From contig JALLOP010000068.1 of the NCBI GenBank assembly GCA_027718005.1, positions 1 through 8,154 on the forward strand: a stretch of 8,154 bases of DNA. The letters are read 5' to 3'. The stretch is from Patescibacteria group bacterium AH-259-L07 (GTDB taxonomy: Bacteria > Patescibacteriota > Patescibacteriia > UBA2591 > UBA6264). Under the pieces are notes generated by a model that saw only the letters and a list, made by a program, of their open reading frames with translations, did not search any database and was not told where the DNA came from. Shown here one piece after another: positions 6,167 to 8,154 of the stretch (its first letter is position 1; every line of letters starts with the position of its first letter). A program made the position numbers and the translations under genes.

Positions 6167-6223
6167 TTAACTAGATTTCTGAAAGGGGATAAAATAATTT
6201 AATTCATAGTAATTTCTAACGGG
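6148..6223. promoter_or_regulatory. infB leader: 12-bp inverted repeat touching the ATG, with a competing local hairpin
   Basis: CCCGTTAGAAAT (6149-6160) is perfectly complementary to ATTTCTAACGGG (6212-6223), which ends at the base before the infB ATG. The left arm can instead form a local hairpin (6148-6188). There CCCC pairs with GGGG (6185-6188), AGAAAT (6155-6160) with ATTTCT (6175-6180), and CTAG (6163-6166) with CTAG (6171-6174) around TTAA. The two folds share AGAAAT and are mutually exclusive. The long-range fold would occlude the ribosome-binding region; the local fold would free it. It could be an autoregulatory leader, or a small palindromic mobile element (75-76 bp with 12-bp terminal inverted repeats) lodged next to the start codon. 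Confidence 0.6.
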
Positions 6224-8154
6224 ATGAATATAACCGAACTTGCCAGACGATTAAAAATTACCCCAAACGAGCTTAAGGATGAGCTTCCAAAGCTTGGTTT
6301 TCATATTGGTCCTCGTGCGATTCAAATTCCTGATAAACAAGCCAGGCAAGTAATAGATCTCTATAGACAAAAAAAAGAAAAAGAACAGGCCCTAGAAAAA
6401 GCTAAGAAAAAAATTGTACAAAAAAAAGAAAAAGAAGAGGAAAAAGAAAAAAAAGAGGAAAAAATAGTAAGGATTTCATCGACGATTCAAGTATATAAGC
6501 TTGCAGAAAAATTAAATTTACCCGTGGTTACGGTGATGAACGAATTGATTAAAAACGGGGTACTATCGAGCGTTAATGAAAATCTTGATTATGAAATAGC
6601 AGCCATTGTTGCACAAAATCTTGGGTTTTCTGTTGAAAAAGGAGAAGAAGAGGAGAAAGAAACAGGTACCCTGGTTAAGCAAAAATTTCAACAAGCACTT
6701 AAGAGCACAGACAAAAAAGAGCTCCGTCCGCGTGCTCCGGTTGTGGTGGTAATGGGCCATGTTGACCATGGCAAGAGCTCAATCTTGTCAGCAATTCGTG
6801 AAATTGACATGATCTCCCGTGAAAAAGGAGGCATTACGCAGCATATTGGTGCGTATTCAGTTACAAAAAATGACCACGAAGTTACTTTTATTGATACGCC
6901 TGGTCATGAAGCGTTTGAAAGCATGCGCGCGCGCGGGGGCGAGGTAGCTGATATTGCCACTCTTGTTATCTCAGCTGATGACAAGATTCAGCCGCAAACT
7001 CTAGAGTCAATTAAGGTTATACAAAATGAAGGATTGCCATTTATTGTAGCAATTAATAAAATTGATAAGCCAGATGCAGACGTAGAAAAAATAAAAAAAG
7101 AATTATCTGAAATTAATTTGACTCCTGAAGATTGGGGGGGCAAAGTTATTACGATCCCTGTTTCGGCCAAGACAAAACAAGGAATAGAAGATTTGTTAGA
7201 GATGATAAATTTAGTGGCTGAGATGCATAAAGATACATTGGTAACAAATCCGAATGGCACGCTTATTGGTACGGTAATTGAATCGTATCTTGATCATGGC
7301 TATGGACCAGTAGCAACGTTAATCCTTTATAATGGGACCTTGCGAAGAGGAGAAAATGTGATTATTGATTCCAGCTATGGCCGTATCCGTTCTATTAAAG
7401 ACCAGTGGGGCAAATCTCTTGAGAGCGTAGGGGCAAGCATGCCGGTTCAAATTTTTGGGCTGAAAAATGTTCCGCAGGTTGGTGATATCGTAGAAGTAGT
7501 TAAAAATAATCGAGAATTTAAAAAAAGAATTAAACAGATAAGAATCAGCGCTCCGGCAATAGAGTCTTCTCAAGAGAAAGAAGTGTCAAAAGTACCTCAA
7601 TTAAAGGTTATTGTGCGTGCTGATGTTTTAGGATCACTTGAGGCAATTATTCATTCATTAGAAAAATTAGAACATCCAGAGGTGAAGATTAAAGTTGTTA
7701 AAAAAGGGCTGGCTAACATAACAGAATCTGATGTTGACCTATCTCAGGCGGCTCATGCTTGGATTATTGGATTTGGAGTTGATATAGGTGCTTCTGCAAA
7801 ACAATTAGCTCATGAGCTTAGATTAAAAATATCTCTCTATTCTGTTATTTATGACTTAATTCAAGAGGTAAAACAAGAAATAAATAAATTATTACCTGAA
7901 GAGGTTGAAGAAGAGGAGCTTGGGAAAGTTGAGATATTAAAAGTATTCCAGCACAAAGGCAAAGAAACCATTGCGGGAGGCAAGGTAGTTCATGGCAAGG
8001 TTATAAAAAATGTGCTTGCTCGTGTGTGGGCGGAAGGGGGACAAGAACTGAAAGGAGAAGGTGAAATTTCACAATTACAAGTTAACAAACGCGATGTAGA
8101 CGAGGTAAAAGAAGGGTCAGAGTGCGGCATGAAATTTGTTGGAAATGTAGATTT
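6224..8154 (+). CDS. infB: Translation initiation factor IF-2, 3' partial
   Basis: IF-2 is a GTPase that places initiator fMet-tRNA on the 30S subunit and promotes subunit joining. The frame is open from ATG 6224 to the window edge (643 full codons). It has two IF2_N-type helical modules (about 1-45 and 84-135), joined by a Lys/Glu-rich linker (about 48-82) coded by long A-runs. The G domain starts near 170: G1 GHVDHGKSS (178-186), G2 GGITQHIGAY (202-211), G3 DTPGH (224-228), G4 NKID (278-281) and G5 SAK (314-316). G1 has Ser-Ser where most bacteria have Thr-Thr or Thr-Ser. Domain II (from about 343, TLIGTVIESYLDHGYGPVATL), domain III (VIVRADVLGSLEAI) and most of the fMet-tRNA-binding domain IV (VFQHKGKETIAGGKV...VKEGSECGMKF) follow; only about 20-30 residues are missing. 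The ATG is chosen because a stop lies in frame at 6200-6202 and no other start intervenes. There is no Shine-Dalgarno. Confidence 0.96.
   Translation, partial: MNITELARRLKITPNELKDELPKLGFHIGPRAIQIPDKQARQVIDLYRQKKEKEQALEKAKKKIVQKKEKEEEKEKKEEKIVRISSTIQVYKLAEKLNLPVVTVMNELIKNGVLSSVNENLDYEIAAIVAQNLGFSVEKGEEEEKETGTLVKQKFQQALKSTDKKELRPRAPVVVVMGHVDHGKSSILSAIREIDMISREKGGITQHIGAYSVTKNDHEVTFIDTPGHEAFESMRARGGEVADIATLVISADDKIQPQTLESIKVIQNEGLPFIVAINKIDKPDADVEKIKKELSEINLTPEDWGGKVITIPVSAKTKQGIEDLLEMINLVAEMHKDTLVTNPNGTLIGTVIESYLDHGYGPVATLILYNGTLRRGENVIIDSSYGRIRSIKDQWGKSLESVGASMPVQIFGLKNVPQVGDIVEVVKNNREFKKRIKQIRISAPAIESSQEKEVSKVPQLKVIVRADVLGSLEAIIHSLEKLEHPEVKIKVVKKGLANITESDVDLSQAAHAWIIGFGVDIGASAKQLAHELRLKISLYSVIYDLIQEVKQEINKLLPEEVEEEELGKVEILKVFQHKGKETIAGGKVVHGKVIKNVLARVWAEGGQELKGEGEISQLQVNKRDVDEVKEGSECGMKFVGNVD

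Larger units (their letters stand above)
5934..6223. other. 290-bp gene-free region upstream of infB
   Basis: I find no credible protein-coding gene here on either strand and no tRNA or other known RNA. The first half (5934-6055) has no structure I can support beyond a weak ATAGT/ACTAT pair (5949-5987 area). The second half holds a terminator-like hairpin, a promoter-like pair of hexamers, a near-palindrome around 6106-6125, and the structured infB leader. These are listed separately. Confidence 0.6.

Noticed and set aside
6369..6470. Long A-runs in infB as programmed slippage sites
   Set aside because: They encode the Lys/Glu linker expected between IF2_N modules, and the frame continues without a break. 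No alternative-frame product is apparent.
7134..7140. G7 run in infB as a possible frameshift
   Set aside because: The frame is intact across it (PEDWGGKVI), and the G5 motif SAK follows in the same frame.

Overview
The window comes from a low-GC bacterium (roughly a third G+C by spot counts). It is most likely a member of the Candidate Phyla Radiation (Patescibacteria, Parcubacteria-like). This rests on gene style, not on a marker tree. The signs are a secreted subtilase fused to near-identical 'GGPHVRVFD / FFAYD / DVDGDGKDE' FG-GAP repeats, a GalT of archaeal/CPR type, a VanW protein with a G5-like tail, a compact IF-2 with a GHVDHGKSS P-loop, and almost no Shine-Dalgarno sequences. All recognised genes are on the + strand. 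Stops TAA, TAG and one TGA are used as in the standard bacterial code.

Layout: (1) 3-1907, a subtilisin-family (S8) protease with a C-terminal FG-GAP repeat domain, cut off at its 5' end by the window edge. (2) 1933-2862, galactose-1-phosphate uridylyltransferase. (3) 2957-3496, a small heat-shock protein with a lysine-rich N-terminal segment that has been tandemly duplicated. (4) 3498-5360, a membrane-anchored VanW/peptidoglycan-binding protein, one base after the Hsp20 stop. (5) 5451-5933, an unrecognised four-helix, histidine-rich membrane protein. (6) 5934-6223, about 290 bp without a gene, with a candidate terminator, a candidate promoter and a strongly structured leader. (7) 6224 to the end, infB (translation initiation factor IF-2), cut off at the 3' edge.

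The first four genes are tightly spaced and could be read from one transcript, but they share no single pathway. The protease and VanW protein act at or outside the membrane, GalT supplies nucleotide sugars for surface polysaccharide, and Hsp20 is a stress chaperone. infB looks like a separate unit with its own promoter.

The less ordinary signals are mostly non-coding. Two gene junctions (GalT/Hsp20 and VanW/membrane protein) share a degenerate octamer-repeat layout, with AACAAxTA-type units at the stop and inverted TTGxTAAA-type units running up to the next ATG. The infB leader has a perfect 12-bp inverted repeat whose right arm touches the start codon and which competes with a local hairpin. 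A nested palindromic stretch lies at the very start of the window inside the protease reading frame. The membrane protein may have a longer N-terminus, split by a T6 homopolymer. I see no CRISPR array, transposase, tRNA or rRNA, and no convincing multi-gene new system.
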